A DNA stretch of 64,000 nucleotides from CAMEON01 sp045128275 (GTDB lineage Bacteria; Bacillota; Clostridia; Oscillospirales; CAG-272). Below, in pieces: positions 42,963 through 51,121 of the stretch (positions are counted from its first letter, which is position 1; the number at the start of each line of letters is the position of its first letter). The notes below the pieces were generated by a model, which was not told the origin of the DNA, did not search any database, and saw only the letters and a program-made list of their open reading frames with translations. The stretch covers positions 65,994-129,993 of the forward strand of contig JBGVRH010000074.1 of the NCBI GenBank assembly GCA_045128275.1. The letters run 5' to 3'. A program made the translations under genes and the position numbers.

Positions 42963-44051
42963 ATGGCTAACAGAATCGTAAAGGTCGGTATCATCGGCTG
43001 CGGCGGTATCGCCAACGGCAAGCATATGCCCTCCCTCTCTAAGCTCCCCAACGTAGAGCTGGTCGCCTTCTGCGACATCGTCATCGAGCGCGCCGAGGCC
43101 GCCAAGGCCAAGTACGGCACCCCCGATGCCAAGGTCTACGAGAACTATAAGGATCTTCTGGCCGACGAGACCATCGAGGTGGTTCACGTCTGCACCCCCA
43201 ACCGCTCCCACAGCTTCATCACCGTGGACGCCCTGGACGCAGGCAAGCACGTCATGTGCGAGAAGCCCATGGCCATCAATTCCGTCGAGGCCAAGAAGAT
43301 GCTGGATGCCCAGAAGCGCAGCGGCAAGAAGCTGACCATCGGCTACCAGTCCCGCCAGTCCATGGGTGCCCAGTACCTCAAGCAGGAGGCGATGGACGGC
43401 ACCTTCGGTGACATCTACTACGCCAAGGCTACCGCCCTCCGCCGCAGAGCCGTTCCCACCTGGGGCGTATTCCTCAACGAGTACGAGCAGGGCGGCGGTC
43501 CTCTGATCGACATCGGTACTCACTCCCTTGACCTGACTCTGTGGATCATGGACAACTACAAGCCCAAGTACTGCGTGGGTACCACCTACCACAAGCTGAA
43601 CAAGGACACCAACCAGGGCAACGCCTGGGGCAACTGGGATCCCGAGAAGTTCACCGTGGAGGATTCCGCCTTCGGCTTCGTGGTCATGGAGAACGGCGCC
43701 ACCATCAATCTGGAGTCCGCCTGGGCACTCAATATGCTGGACGTCCGCGAGGCAACCACCCTCATCTGCGGTACCAAGGCAGGCGGCGACTTGTATGACG
43801 GTGTCCGCATCAACGGCATCCGCAACAACGCCCAGTACCTCCTGAAGCCCAATCTGAATCCTCAGGGCGCGGCCTTCTACGAGGGCGCAAACGCCGGTGA
43901 TCCCGCTTCCATGGAGGCGGCTCAGTGGATCAACGCCGTTGTGAACGACACCGATCCCTGCGTCCTGCCCGAGCAGGCCTTCACCGTCACCCGTATCCTG
44001 GAGGGCATCTACGAGTCCGCCAAGACGGGCAAGCCCTACTACTTCGACTGA
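42963..44051 (+). CDS. Gfo/Idh/MocA family sugar oxidoreductase
   Basis: A 362-residue NAD(P)-dependent enzyme. The nucleotide site is VGIIGCGGIANGKH (8-21), the catalytic EKP is at 100-102 (HVMCEKPMAINSVEA), and GPLIDIGTHSLDLTLW supplies the family His/Asp pair. The family oxidises or epimerises sugars, inositols and sugar acids. With the isomerase at 45705 and the extracellular glycosidases around it, it probably catabolises a released sugar; the substrate is not shown. A MITE-like unit lies directly after the stop codon. Confidence 0.88.
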   Translation: MANRIVKVGIIGCGGIANGKHMPSLSKLPNVELVAFCDIVIERAEAAKAKYGTPDAKVYENYKDLLADETIEVVHVCTPNRSHSFITVDALDAGKHVMCEKPMAINSVEAKKMLDAQKRSGKKLTIGYQSRQSMGAQYLKQEAMDGTFGDIYYAKATALRRRAVPTWGVFLNEYEQGGGPLIDIGTHSLDLTLWIMDNYKPKYCVGTTYHKLNKDTNQGNAWGNWDPEKFTVEDSAFGFVVMENGATINLESAWALNMLDVREATTLICGTKAGGDLYDGVRINGIRNNAQYLLKPNLNPQGAAFYEGANAGDPASMEAAQWINAVVNDTDPCVLPEQAFTVTRILEGIYESAKTGKPYYFD

Positions 44052-44138
44052 TCCTTCCGTAAGCCTCCCCCCATGGGGGAGGTGACACCCGCTCAAGGCG
44101 GGTGACGGAGAGGGTAAGCCTTACGACTTCGACTGATC
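44041..44138. mobile_element. MITE-like 72-bp unit flanked by 13-bp direct repeats
   Basis: ACTTCGACTGATC occurs at 44041-44053 (spanning the oxidoreductase stop codon) and again at 44126-44138. The 72 bp between them has near-complementary ends (CGTAAG near the left, CTTACG at the right) and two hairpins: CCTCCCCC/GGGGGAGG and CACCCGC/GCGGGTG. No coding sequence is present. Insertion with target duplication is the simplest reading. Confidence 0.65.
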
Positions 44139-44202
44139 GCAAACCGACAAGAGCAAGGGGGCGGGCGACCGTCCCCTGCCCTGCATAAGGAGGTATAGAC
44201 AG

Positions 44203-45678
44203 ATGAAACGCTTTTTTTCCCTCTTTCTGAGCTTGACTCTCCTGGCCGCGGGAATTTGCGCCTGTACGCCCGGCGGACAGGGCACCGACACTACCGCCAA
44301 GGATACAACGGCGCCCGCCACGGGTGACGTCACCGAAGCACCAACCGAAGCACCCACCGACGGTGCTGCCGAAGAGCCTACCGAGCCCCCCACTGAGGAG
44401 GTCACCCGAGACCCCGCCGAGGTGGAGGCCGAAAAGCAAGCCGCTATGAAGGAAATCTATGACAGCACCCCCATGCATCAGCTCCCCATCGGCGGCTGGT
44501 CTACCCCCGCCTCCACCCTGCGCGACGGAAACACCGAGGTGGAAGGTAGCTACGATGCCGTCTGGCAGACCCTCGCGGAATCGGGGCTGAACTACATGAT
44601 CACCCTGGAGGAATGGAGCTCGGGATCCTGGCCGCTGGAGTCCCTGTCCTCCGCCAAGAAGGCGGGAATGAAGCTGTGGTACAACTGCGCGGGCATGGCT
44701 GCCGACTACAATGCTGAGAAGATATCCGCCCTGCTGAATTCCCCCGATGCCGACGCGCTGGCCGCCATCTACGTCAAGGACGAGCCCTCCTTCGACGGCA
44801 TCGGTGAGACCGCCGACCTCATAGCCGCCGCGCGGGAGACCCTGGGAGATGCTTCCCTGCCCGTGCTGGCCAATCTCCTCCCCACCTACGCCAACCCCTC
44901 TTGGGTGGGCGGCAACTACCGCAAGTACGTGTCTACCTACCTGGAGACCGCCAAGCCCGATCTCCTCATGTTCGATTTCTACCCCTACCAGAAGGGTAGC
45001 GACAACCTCCCCAACCTGGCCGCCAACCTGGCCATCATCCGCGAGGAGGCGGAGGCCGCAGGAGTCCCCTTCTACGCCTACGTCCAGACCTCGGCGGACG
45101 GCACCTACCGCGAGCCTACGGTGGAGGAGCTGCAGCTCAACGCCCATCTGACCCTGGCCATGGGCGCCAAGGGCATCGCCTACTTCCTCATCTGCGAGCA
45201 TTACGAGGGCTGGGCCTACTCCAACATGATCACCGCCAAGGGAGAAAAGACTCCCCTGTTCGACACGGTGCAGACCGTCAACGGGCGGCTGAACGCCATG
45301 AAGGGGGTGTATCTGGACTACGACTGCAAGGGTGTGATCTTTTGCAACTACAAGGGCATGTCCAACGCCCTGGCCAAGGCGAAATGCACCACCGAGCTGG
45401 AGTCACACCGTTCCCTCACCGCCGCCTCCTGCAACCAGCGGGACAAGTTCGCCATCGGGTGCTTTGAGAACGCCGCGGGAGAGACGGGCTACTACATCGT
45501 CAACCTCAACTACAAGGGCGCGGGCACCGTCGAGCTTACCTTTGACGGCTCGGTGGACTACCGCCTTTGGAGCGGGGAGGGACTGACCGACATGGGCACC
45601 ACGTCCGCGCTGAAGCTCAAGCTGGAGGCGGGCGAGGGCGTGTTCCTGCAGGTCGATCCCACCAACGCAAATCCGTAA
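44203..45678 (+). CDS. Lipoprotein with GH42-like TIM-barrel (tentative)
   Basis: A 491-residue protein. Lipobox ending CAC (Cys21), then a TEAPTEAPTDG linker to ~80. Residues ~90-400 are barrel-like: GLNYMITLEEWSSG, KLWYNCAGMA, AIYVKDEPSFDG (Asp/Glu pair at a strand end), LLMFDFYPYQKG and GAKGIAYFLICEHYEGW. The last ~90 residues form a beta-sandwich. The outline recalls the GH42/GH5 clan, but family assignment is uncertain. It is 152 bp after the oxidoreductase, across the MITE-like unit, and 26 bp ahead of the isomerase. Confidence 0.62.
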   Translation: MKRFFSLFLSLTLLAAGICACTPGGQGTDTTAKDTTAPATGDVTEAPTEAPTDGAAEEPTEPPTEEVTRDPAEVEAEKQAAMKEIYDSTPMHQLPIGGWSTPASTLRDGNTEVEGSYDAVWQTLAESGLNYMITLEEWSSGSWPLESLSSAKKAGMKLWYNCAGMAADYNAEKISALLNSPDADALAAIYVKDEPSFDGIGETADLIAAARETLGDASLPVLANLLPTYANPSWVGGNYRKYVSTYLETAKPDLLMFDFYPYQKGSDNLPNLAANLAIIREEAEAAGVPFYAYVQTSADGTYREPTVEELQLNAHLTLAMGAKGIAYFLICEHYEGWAYSNMITAKGEKTPLFDTVQTVNGRLNAMKGVYLDYDCKGVIFCNYKGMSNALAKAKCTTELESHRSLTAASCNQRDKFAIGCFENAAGETGYYIVNLNYKGAGTVELTFDGSVDYRLWSGEGLTDMGTTSALKLKLEAGEGVFLQVDPTNANP

Positions 45679-45704
45679 TTTATATTTGAAAGGAAATATT
45701 CACT

Positions 45705-46673
45705 ATGAAACTGAGTGTTTTAGCCAACCTGTACGGCTCCAAGTCCTTGGAGGAGACCCTGCAGATCCTCACCGGTCTGGGTGTTCACACCGTGGAGCTG
45801 GGTGCGGGCGGTTACCCCGGCAAGGCTCACTGCAACCCCGCCGAGCTTCTGGCCGATCCCGCCAAGTACGACGAGTTCATCGCCACCCTGAAGAAGTACG
45901 ACGTGGAGGTCTGCGCCCTGGCCTGCCACGGTAACGCCCTCCACCCCGACAAGGCCATTGCCGAGTCCTTCGACACCGACTTCCGCAATGCCGTCCTGCT
46001 GGCCGAGAAGATGGGTGTGGACACCGTCATCACCTTCTCGGGCTGCCCCGGCGACCACGAGGGTGCCAAGTACCCCAACTGGGTCACCTGCCCCTGGCCC
46101 GAGGACTTCCTGGCCATTCTGGATTGGCAGTGGAACGAGAAGGTCATTCCCTACTGGCAGGAGGCGGGTGCCTTCGCCCTGGCCCACAACGTGCCCCACA
46201 TCGCCTTTGAGATGCACCCCGGCTTCTGCGTCTACAACCCCGCCACCCTGCTCCGTCTCCGCGAGGCCGTCGGTCCCGTGATCGGTGCCAACTTCGATCC
46301 CTCCCACCTGATCTGGCAGGGCATGGATCCCGTAGCCGCCATCCGCGAGCTGAAGGGTGCCATCTACCACGTCCACGCCAAGGACACCAAGATCGACAAG
46401 TACAACACCGCCGCCAACGGCGTGCTGGATACCAAGCACTACTCCGACGAGCTGAACCGCTCCTGGATCTTCCGCACCGTGGGCTACGGCAACGGCGAGA
46501 CCTACTGGAGAGATCTGGTCTCCAACCTCCGCCTTTGCGGCTACGACAAGGTGCTGTCCATCGAGCATGAGGACAGCATCATGACCATCGACGAGGGTCT
46601 GCAAAAGGCCGTCGCCTTCCTCAAGGGCGTTTGCATCTTTGAGGAGAAGCCCACTACCATGAGCTGGGCGTGA
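45705..46673 (+). CDS. Sugar phosphate isomerase/epimerase family protein
   Basis: A 322-residue TIM-barrel of the xylose-isomerase-like/AP-endonuclease-2 superfamily. Metal-site blocks are VHTVELGAGGYPGKAHCNP, CALACHGNALHP, ITFSGCPGD, IAFEMHPGF, GANFDPSHLIWQGMD, YHVHAKDTKID and VLSIEHEDS, with acidic and His residues in the usual positions. The family isomerises or epimerises sugars and inositol derivatives in the cytoplasm. It is the third gene of the group led by the Gfo/Idh oxidoreductase, a common partner. Confidence 0.88.
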   Translation: MKLSVLANLYGSKSLEETLQILTGLGVHTVELGAGGYPGKAHCNPAELLADPAKYDEFIATLKKYDVEVCALACHGNALHPDKAIAESFDTDFRNAVLLAEKMGVDTVITFSGCPGDHEGAKYPNWVTCPWPEDFLAILDWQWNEKVIPYWQEAGAFALAHNVPHIAFEMHPGFCVYNPATLLRLREAVGPVIGANFDPSHLIWQGMDPVAAIRELKGAIYHVHAKDTKIDKYNTAANGVLDTKHYSDELNRSWIFRTVGYGNGETYWRDLVSNLRLCGYDKVLSIEHEDSIMTIDEGLQKAVAFLKGVCIFEEKPTTMSWA

Positions 46674-46686
46674 TCCCATAAGCGAA

Positions 46687-46718
46687 ACGGGCGTACCTAC
46701 GGGTGCGCCTGTTTTTAA
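46687..46718 (+). terminator. Terminator after isomerase gene
   Basis: ACGGGCGTACC pairs imperfectly with GGGTGCGCCTGT, followed by TTTTTAAA. Confidence 0.75.
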
Positions 46719-46755
46719 ACACGAAAAATTTCTCAAAAAACTTTTCAAAAACCCC

Positions 46756-46784
46756 TTGACAAATCCCTCCGCATATGGTATAAT
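46756..46784 (+). promoter_or_regulatory. Consensus promoter for tRNA-Val
   Basis: TTGACA (46756-46761), 17-bp spacer, TATAAT (46779-46784). Confidence 0.9.
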
Positions 46785-46796
46785 ACCATCCGTTGC

Positions 46797-46873
46797 GGAG
46801 GCATAGCTCAGCTGGTTAGAGCGCATGCTTGACATGCATGAGGTCATTGGTTCGATTCCAACTGTCTCCACCA
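46797..46873 (+). tRNA. tRNA-Val (anticodon GAC)
   Basis: A 77-nt cloverleaf. Acceptor GGAGGCA pairs with TGTCTCC. The D arm is GCTC/GAGC, and anticodon stem CATGC/GCATG encloses loop TTGACAT with GAC at positions 34-36. The T arm contains GGTTCGATTCC, and CCA is encoded. One mismatch sits at the base of the T stem. Confidence 0.93.
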
Positions 46874-46880
46874 TAAACAA

Positions 46881-46914
46881 ACAGAGTCGATTTATCGGCT
46901 CTGTTTTGTTTTTG
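46881..46914 (+). terminator. Terminator of tRNA-Val
   Basis: ACAGAGTCGA pairs with TCGGCTCTGT, followed by TTTGTTTTTG. Confidence 0.85.
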
Positions 46915-47039
46915 GTGGAGATCGTTTGGGAGATTGTTTGGATGAGAAGCCATGTGCAAACTGCAAGCGAAGCAGAAAGCCGCCGATATGTAGCGACCAA
47001 CGGGAGCGGAGAGCAGTTTGCTGCCCCGCTTGCGGGGCG

Positions 47040-47122
47040 TGGTTCAGATTCCACACGGCGCTCACGCCGCGGTCTCCACCATACCAAACACAGTCGATTC
47101 GTCGGCTGTGCTTTCTTTTTTT
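47040..47122 (+). repeat. Degenerate second copy of tRNA 3' end plus terminator
   Basis: Positions 47072-47082 repeat GTCTCCACCAT, and the hairpin CACAGTCGA/TCGGCTGTG with a long T run (47089-47122) mirrors the tRNA terminator. Just before it, GTGGTTCAGATTCCAC (47039-47054) looks like a decayed T arm. No intact cloverleaf is present. The 46915-47039 stretch holds no gene that I can support. Confidence 0.55.
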
Positions 47123-47132
47123 CATATCCCCC

Positions 47133-47161
47133 TTGACGGGAAATCAGTTGTATGCTATAAT
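47133..47161 (+). promoter_or_regulatory. Promoter for DUF4091 lipoprotein gene
   Basis: TTGACG (47133-47138), 17-bp spacer, TATAAT (47156-47161). Confidence 0.85.
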
Positions 47162-47197
47162 GTTTTCATATTCCCAATCACGATCCAGGAGGTTTCT

Positions 47198-49591
47198 ATG
47201 AAACACCCCACCCGCAAGTCCCGCTGGCTGCCCCTGATCCTGGCGCTGGCGACTCTGATGGCCATCCTGCTGGTGGCCTGTACCGAGGGCGGCACCGAGG
47301 ACACCACCCCCGCCGACACCACGGCCACCGAGCCCGTGACCGACGCGCCCACCGCCGAGCCCGATACCAATAGCGACACCGAGGCTCCCACCGAGGAGGC
47401 CACCACCGAGGAAGTCACCACCGAGGAGGTGACCACCGAGGATCCCGCCACCCGTGTCAACGAGCCTACGGATCCCGCTCACGCCACCTTCTTTGACGGC
47501 AAGCGCCCCAAGCTGAACGCCGTCCTCTCGAGCCCTAACCAGTGCAAGGCCGAGATCTTCATGGATCCGACCTACGGCTCTGTGGTAAAGCTCACCACCA
47601 CCAAGAATGCCTCCGACCCCTTTGTCGTGTTCAATTACGCCAGCTACATGAAGGCCCTCAAGCTGGATCCCGTCAGCGCCGACGAGTACAAGTACATCGT
47701 CATGACCATCCGCCCCGAGAACTGCTCCTCCGAGACATTTGAGCTGTTCTACTACACGGGCGCGGTCCAGGGTGCCACCCCCGGCTACCAGACCACCGCC
47801 ACCTTCAACGCGGGCAACGAGAGCTGGCAGAAGATCATCTTCGATCTCTCCAGCGCCGCCTGGTCGGGCACCGTCAACGGCTTCCGTCTGGACTTCCTCA
47901 CCGCTCCCGGCGGCGAGGGTGAGTCGGTCTACATCTACTCCATCGACTTCTACAAGACCGCAGAGGAGGCTTACGGCGACATGGATATCGATCTCTCCAA
48001 GCCCGGCGAGGGCTCTGATCTCACCGAAAAGCCCGTGGAGGGAGTCAACTACGACAAGCTGACCGCCCCCGACGAGGATGCCTCGGTGGATCTCTGGTTC
48101 GACCACATGACCGAAAAGCTCTATCAAACCAACACCGACTCCTCGGGTCTGAACACCTACGTCATCCACATGGCGGGCAACAGCATCGAGAACTGCCAAT
48201 TCTTCCTGTCCCCCAAGGCTGACCGCAGCTTCACCGTCACCCTCACCGACTTCGCCGACGGAAACGGCCATACCCTCAAGACCCAAGTCCTGCGGGAGCA
48301 TTACGCCTCCATCCTGGGGAACATGATCCCCGACGGCCTGCCTCCCGTGGACGGTGCCGTTACCGTCAAGGGCGGGACGTCCCAGGGCTTCGTGGTGAAG
48401 GTCTGGGCCGAGACGGATCAGGCCGCCGGTCTGTACTCCGCCGATCTGACGATCACCGATGCCGAGAGCGGCAAGACCGTCAAGACCGCCAAGGTCTACG
48501 TCTACGTCTATCCCTTCTCCCTCTCCGAGGAGACCGCCCTCCGCACCGCCGTCAACATGGGCGACTGGGCCATCGTTTCCACCTATGAAAACCGCGGCAT
48601 GAAGGACTACGAGTACTGGGATCTCTACAAGATCTACTACGATTTCCTGCTGGAGAACCGCATCTGCGCCTACCGTCTGCCCTACCGCCTGGACGACGGC
48701 CGCGTGGCGGACTACCTGAACAATCCCCGCGTCAACTCCTTCGTCATCAACAAGATCAGCGACAACGAGGCCCAGGCTCACGAGATCCTGAAGCAGAACG
48801 AGACCTGGCTGAAGAAGGGCTTCTACTACTACGTGGACGAGCCCACCAACACGGGCCTGCTGAATAACCTGGCCGCCGCGGGCGACCGCCTGGCCCAGAA
48901 CTTCCCCGGCTACCGCCAGATCTCCCCCTTCTTCACCAACATGAATCTGGACGGTCAGGATCAGATCGAGTTCATGAAGTCCTACGTCAACATCTGGTGC
49001 ACCAAGCCCTTCGCCTTCACCCCCCGCGATAAGTCCTTCATCGCCGGTACCCAGTTCATGACCACCTCCGCCCAGGACGAAAAGTACGGCACCTTCGCCG
49101 AGCGCATGGCCGCCCTGGCCAAGGAGGGCCACGAGGCATGGCTCTACGTCTGCTGGGAGCCCGGTCAGCCCTACGTCAACTGGCTGGCTATGGGTGACGG
49201 CACCGAGCCTCTGGTCTCGGTCTGGCAGTGCAAGATGACCGACTCTGTGGGTATGCTCTACTGGGACGCCACCTACTGGCAGGACGAGAACCCCATGGAT
49301 AAGCTGACTCCCCTGGTGGGCGTGGCCTCCCACGGCGACGGTGTCCTGATGTACAGCGGCGCTCTGATCGGCTCCTACGAGCCCATCTCCTCCCACCGCC
49401 TGGAGAACCTCCGAAACGGTATCCAGGACTACCAGCTTCTGACCATGCTGGAGGAGCTGGTGGGTCCCGAGGCCGCCGACGAGATGGTAGCCATGGTCAC
49501 CACCGACGTGGTCACCTACACCAACGACGACGATTACCTCAAGGCCGTGCGTGTCCTGCTCTTTGAGAAGGTCGCCGAGGCTTTGCAGTAA
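47198..49591 (+). CDS. GH123-like (DUF4091) lipoprotein, 797 aa
   Basis: Lipobox ending LVAC (Cys ~28), then a TTPADTTATEPVTD-type linker to ~90. A beta-sandwich carbohydrate-binding-like module occupies ~100-260 (FDLSSAAWSGTVNGFRLDF). The DUF4091/GH123-type region runs from ~285: an N-terminal beta domain (AGLYSADLTITDAESGKTV), then a barrel with FYYYVDEPTNTGLLNNL and the typical C-terminal LENLRNGIQDYQLLTMLEEL. Known GH123 enzymes release beta-linked N-acetylgalactosamine outside the cell; substrate here is inferred. ATG 47198 follows AGGAGG (47187-47192); the upstream in-frame start overlaps the promoter. Confidence 0.82.
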   Translation: MKHPTRKSRWLPLILALATLMAILLVACTEGGTEDTTPADTTATEPVTDAPTAEPDTNSDTEAPTEEATTEEVTTEEVTTEDPATRVNEPTDPAHATFFDGKRPKLNAVLSSPNQCKAEIFMDPTYGSVVKLTTTKNASDPFVVFNYASYMKALKLDPVSADEYKYIVMTIRPENCSSETFELFYYTGAVQGATPGYQTTATFNAGNESWQKIIFDLSSAAWSGTVNGFRLDFLTAPGGEGESVYIYSIDFYKTAEEAYGDMDIDLSKPGEGSDLTEKPVEGVNYDKLTAPDEDASVDLWFDHMTEKLYQTNTDSSGLNTYVIHMAGNSIENCQFFLSPKADRSFTVTLTDFADGNGHTLKTQVLREHYASILGNMIPDGLPPVDGAVTVKGGTSQGFVVKVWAETDQAAGLYSADLTITDAESGKTVKTAKVYVYVYPFSLSEETALRTAVNMGDWAIVSTYENRGMKDYEYWDLYKIYYDFLLENRICAYRLPYRLDDGRVADYLNNPRVNSFVINKISDNEAQAHEILKQNETWLKKGFYYYVDEPTNTGLLNNLAAAGDRLAQNFPGYRQISPFFTNMNLDGQDQIEFMKSYVNIWCTKPFAFTPRDKSFIAGTQFMTTSAQDEKYGTFAERMAALAKEGHEAWLYVCWEPGQPYVNWLAMGDGTEPLVSVWQCKMTDSVGMLYWDATYWQDENPMDKLTPLVGVASHGDGVLMYSGALIGSYEPISSHRLENLRNGIQDYQLLTMLEELVGPEAADEMVAMVTTDVVTYTNDDDYLKAVRVLLFEKVAEALQ

Positions 49592-49611
49592 ACCTTCCCC
49601 TTCGGGCAGAG

Positions 49612-49637
49612 ATCATTCGGTCTCTGCCCCTTTTCTT
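49612..49637 (+). terminator. Terminator before the DUF3990 module, left copy
   Basis: GGGCAGAGA pairs with TCTCTGCCC, followed by CTTTTCTTG. A near copy lies at 50664-50698. Confidence 0.85.
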
Positions 49638-49675
49638 GCATATGAAGCGAAAAAACGCAAATATTTATGAGGCCA

Positions 49676-49704
49676 TTGACATTTTCGCTTTTTTGGGGTA
49701 TAAT
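49676..49704 (+). promoter_or_regulatory. Consensus promoter for DUF3990 module
   Basis: TTGACA (49676-49681), 17-bp spacer, TATAAT (49699-49704). Confidence 0.9.
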
Positions 49705-49728
49705 GGGTACAGAAACGGAGGTGATCTC

Positions 49729-50208
49729 ATGATCCTGTACCACGGCAGTAACATGACCGTAGAACACCCGATGCTGGTCCCCCAGAATCGGTTTCTGGAT
49801 TTCGGCTATGGTTTCTATACGACCACCAATCTTGCCCAGGCCGAAAGCTTCGCGCGCAAGGTCGTGATCCGCCGAGGCGGCACGCCAACGGTAAACGTAT
49901 ACGAGCTTCCCGAGGACTTGGATCTTTCCGCTCTCTCTGTACGGAAATTTTCTTCTCCCGACAAGGACTGGCTGGAGTTCGTCACCGCTCACCGAAACGG
50001 GAGCTACCGCGGCGAGGCCTTCGATCTGATCATCGGTGCTGTTGCTAACGATGATGTCTACCGAACTCTTCAGGTATATTCCGCGGGTCTTTTGACCGAA
50101 GAGCAGGCACTGGAGGCCTTGAGAATCAAAAAGCTATTCAACCAATACGTTTTTGCGTCCCATGAATCGCTGGCACTTTTGCGGTTTATTGAAGCGAGAG
50201 AGGTATGA
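49729..50208 (+). CDS. DUF3990 protein, ADP-ribosyltransferase-like
   Basis: A 159-residue protein. MILYHGSNMTVEHP (1-14) and FLDFGYGFYTTTNLAQAESF (~23-42) match DUF3990, whose fold is related to ADP-ribosyltransferases: the YHG start and the G-FYTT loop line the NAD site. VNVYELPEDLDLSAL and WLEFVTAHR follow. It begins a three-gene unit with its own promoter and overlaps the next gene by four bases. Toxin or regulatory ADP-ribosylation is inferred; no target can be read. ATG 49729 follows GGAGGTG; an upstream in-frame ATG overlaps the preceding terminator. Confidence 0.82.
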   Translation: MILYHGSNMTVEHPMLVPQNRFLDFGYGFYTTTNLAQAESFARKVVIRRGGTPTVNVYELPEDLDLSALSVRKFSSPDKDWLEFVTAHRNGSYRGEAFDLIIGAVANDDVYRTLQVYSAGLLTEEQALEALRIKKLFNQYVFASHESLALLRFIEAREV

Positions 50209-50447
50209 TTATGGACGAGAAGTTTCACGCGATCCTGAGTGTCGCGCTGATCCCCCAGACCATCGCCCTGATAGCCGAAAAGGAGGGTGTGGACGATTTG
50301 GAGGCCTTGCGCGCTTTTTACGACTCCAAGGTCTATGAGCTGCTCGCAAACGAGGAGACCAAATTATGGCATTTCAGCCCCCTGACCCTGTACACCATGT
50401 GGAAGCAGGAGCAGGAGACGGGCAAGATTAATTTTCCGGAGGAATGA
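50205..50447 (+). CDS. Small protein of DUF3990 module, 80 aa
   Basis: The start ATG overlaps the DUF3990 stop codon (ATGA), so translation is coupled; ATG 50211 is an alternative two codons on. The protein is acidic and helical: FHAILSVALIPQTIALIAEK, LEALRAFYDSKVYELLANEE, and the end TGKINFPEE. Similar small proteins accompany DUF3990 genes in Clostridia. It may be a regulator or antitoxin-like partner. Confidence 0.72.
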   Translation: MIMDEKFHAILSVALIPQTIALIAEKEGVDDLEALRAFYDSKVYELLANEETKLWHFSPLTLYTMWKQEQETGKINFPEE

Positions 50448-50656
50448 ATATGAGTCGGGAGTTGCCCTTTATCGTACTTTGCGTGGAAGAATACAAGCAC
50501 CAAAAGAGTATGACGGGGAAGGAAGTCATGGCTCTGTTTCAGGAGTATGCGGTCTGCGAATACATCCGCACCTTCTATGATGCCCTTCACACCATGGGAA
50601 CGAATTGTGTGGTGGAGGACATTGACGGGTATATTCGCTCCCGCCGTTCGGTTTGA
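50444..50656 (+). CDS. DUF3791 family small protein, 70 aa
   Basis: It overlaps the previous gene by four bases. LPFIVLCVEEYKHQK, MTGKEVMALFQEYAVCEYI and FYDALHTMG, then DIDGYIRSRR, are the typical DUF3791 blocks. DUF3791 proteins sit next to DUF3990 genes in many gut Firmicutes. The strict coupling and order (larger DUF3990 first, two small acidic or helical proteins after) resemble a toxin-antitoxin layout with reversed gene order; this is inference. Confidence 0.8.
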   Translation: MNMSRELPFIVLCVEEYKHQKSMTGKEVMALFQEYAVCEYIRTFYDALHTMGTNCVVEDIDGYIRSRRSV

Positions 50657-50663
50657 TTATGTT

Positions 50664-50698
50664 CGGGCAGAGATTCCCCGCGGTCTCTGCCCTTTTCT
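50664..50698 (+). terminator. Terminator after DUF3791, right copy
   Basis: GGGCAGAGA pairs with TCTCTGCCC, followed by TTTTCTG. The stem is identical to that at 49612-49637. Confidence 0.85.
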
Positions 50699-51058
50699 GT
50701 CCCAACGCGAATAATTTCCAAATTTTCCTTACTATTACACAAATTCCCGCTCCATCGTTTCGTCAAATTGCACAATACCCTTTTTCACCCCCAAATCCCC
50801 CCTTGTTTCCTGTCATTACCCCCCAAAAAAAGGGGGTATGACACAGGGACGACAATTATACCCCTATAATAATGAGAGAAACCCACCGAAAAAGCCTTTG
50901 TTCCGGTGGGCTTTTGTTATTTTTTTGTCAGAATTTTTGATAATTTTTTGTCAGTCCCCCGAGAGGGGGAAAAACCGCAAAAACAGGGGGTCGAAAGTTT
51001 GTTTAGTTTTGAAACAAAAAAAATCCCGAAAACTCTTGAAATTTTTTCGTCATTTTGA
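50699..51058 (+). promoter_or_regulatory. AT-rich gene-free leader of the microcompartment operon
   Basis: No gene is supported. The region holds an isolated TATAAT (50865-50870) with no good -35 element. A terminator-like hairpin lies at 50882-50927 (CCCACCG/CGGTGGG, then CTTTTGTTATTTTTTT). Two direct repeats of ATTTTTTTGTCAG or ATTTTTTGTCAG lie at ~50920 and ~50943. The repeats are possible operator sites just upstream of the ackA promoter. Confidence 0.4.
50882..50927 (+). terminator. Second terminator-like hairpin upstream of ackA
   Basis: CCCACCG pairs with CGGTGGG with a long T-rich tail. It could back up the DUF3791 terminator or end a short transcript from the TATAAT at 50865. Confidence 0.7.
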
Positions 51059-51064
51059 TATAAT
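51036..51064 (+). promoter_or_regulatory. Main promoter of the microcompartment operon
   Basis: TTGAAA (51036-51041), 17-bp spacer, TATAAT (51059-51064). Confidence 0.83.
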
Positions 51065-51121
51065 ACATGGTGAATAGATTTGTCTTCTATCAAAATCCCC
51101 CCGGAAGGAGAACACGTCATC

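Noticed and set aside
47040..47082. Second functional tRNA ending in GTCTCCACCA
   Set aside because: No D arm, anticodon arm or acceptor 5' strand can be paired with it; only a T-arm-like piece and the 3' end remain.
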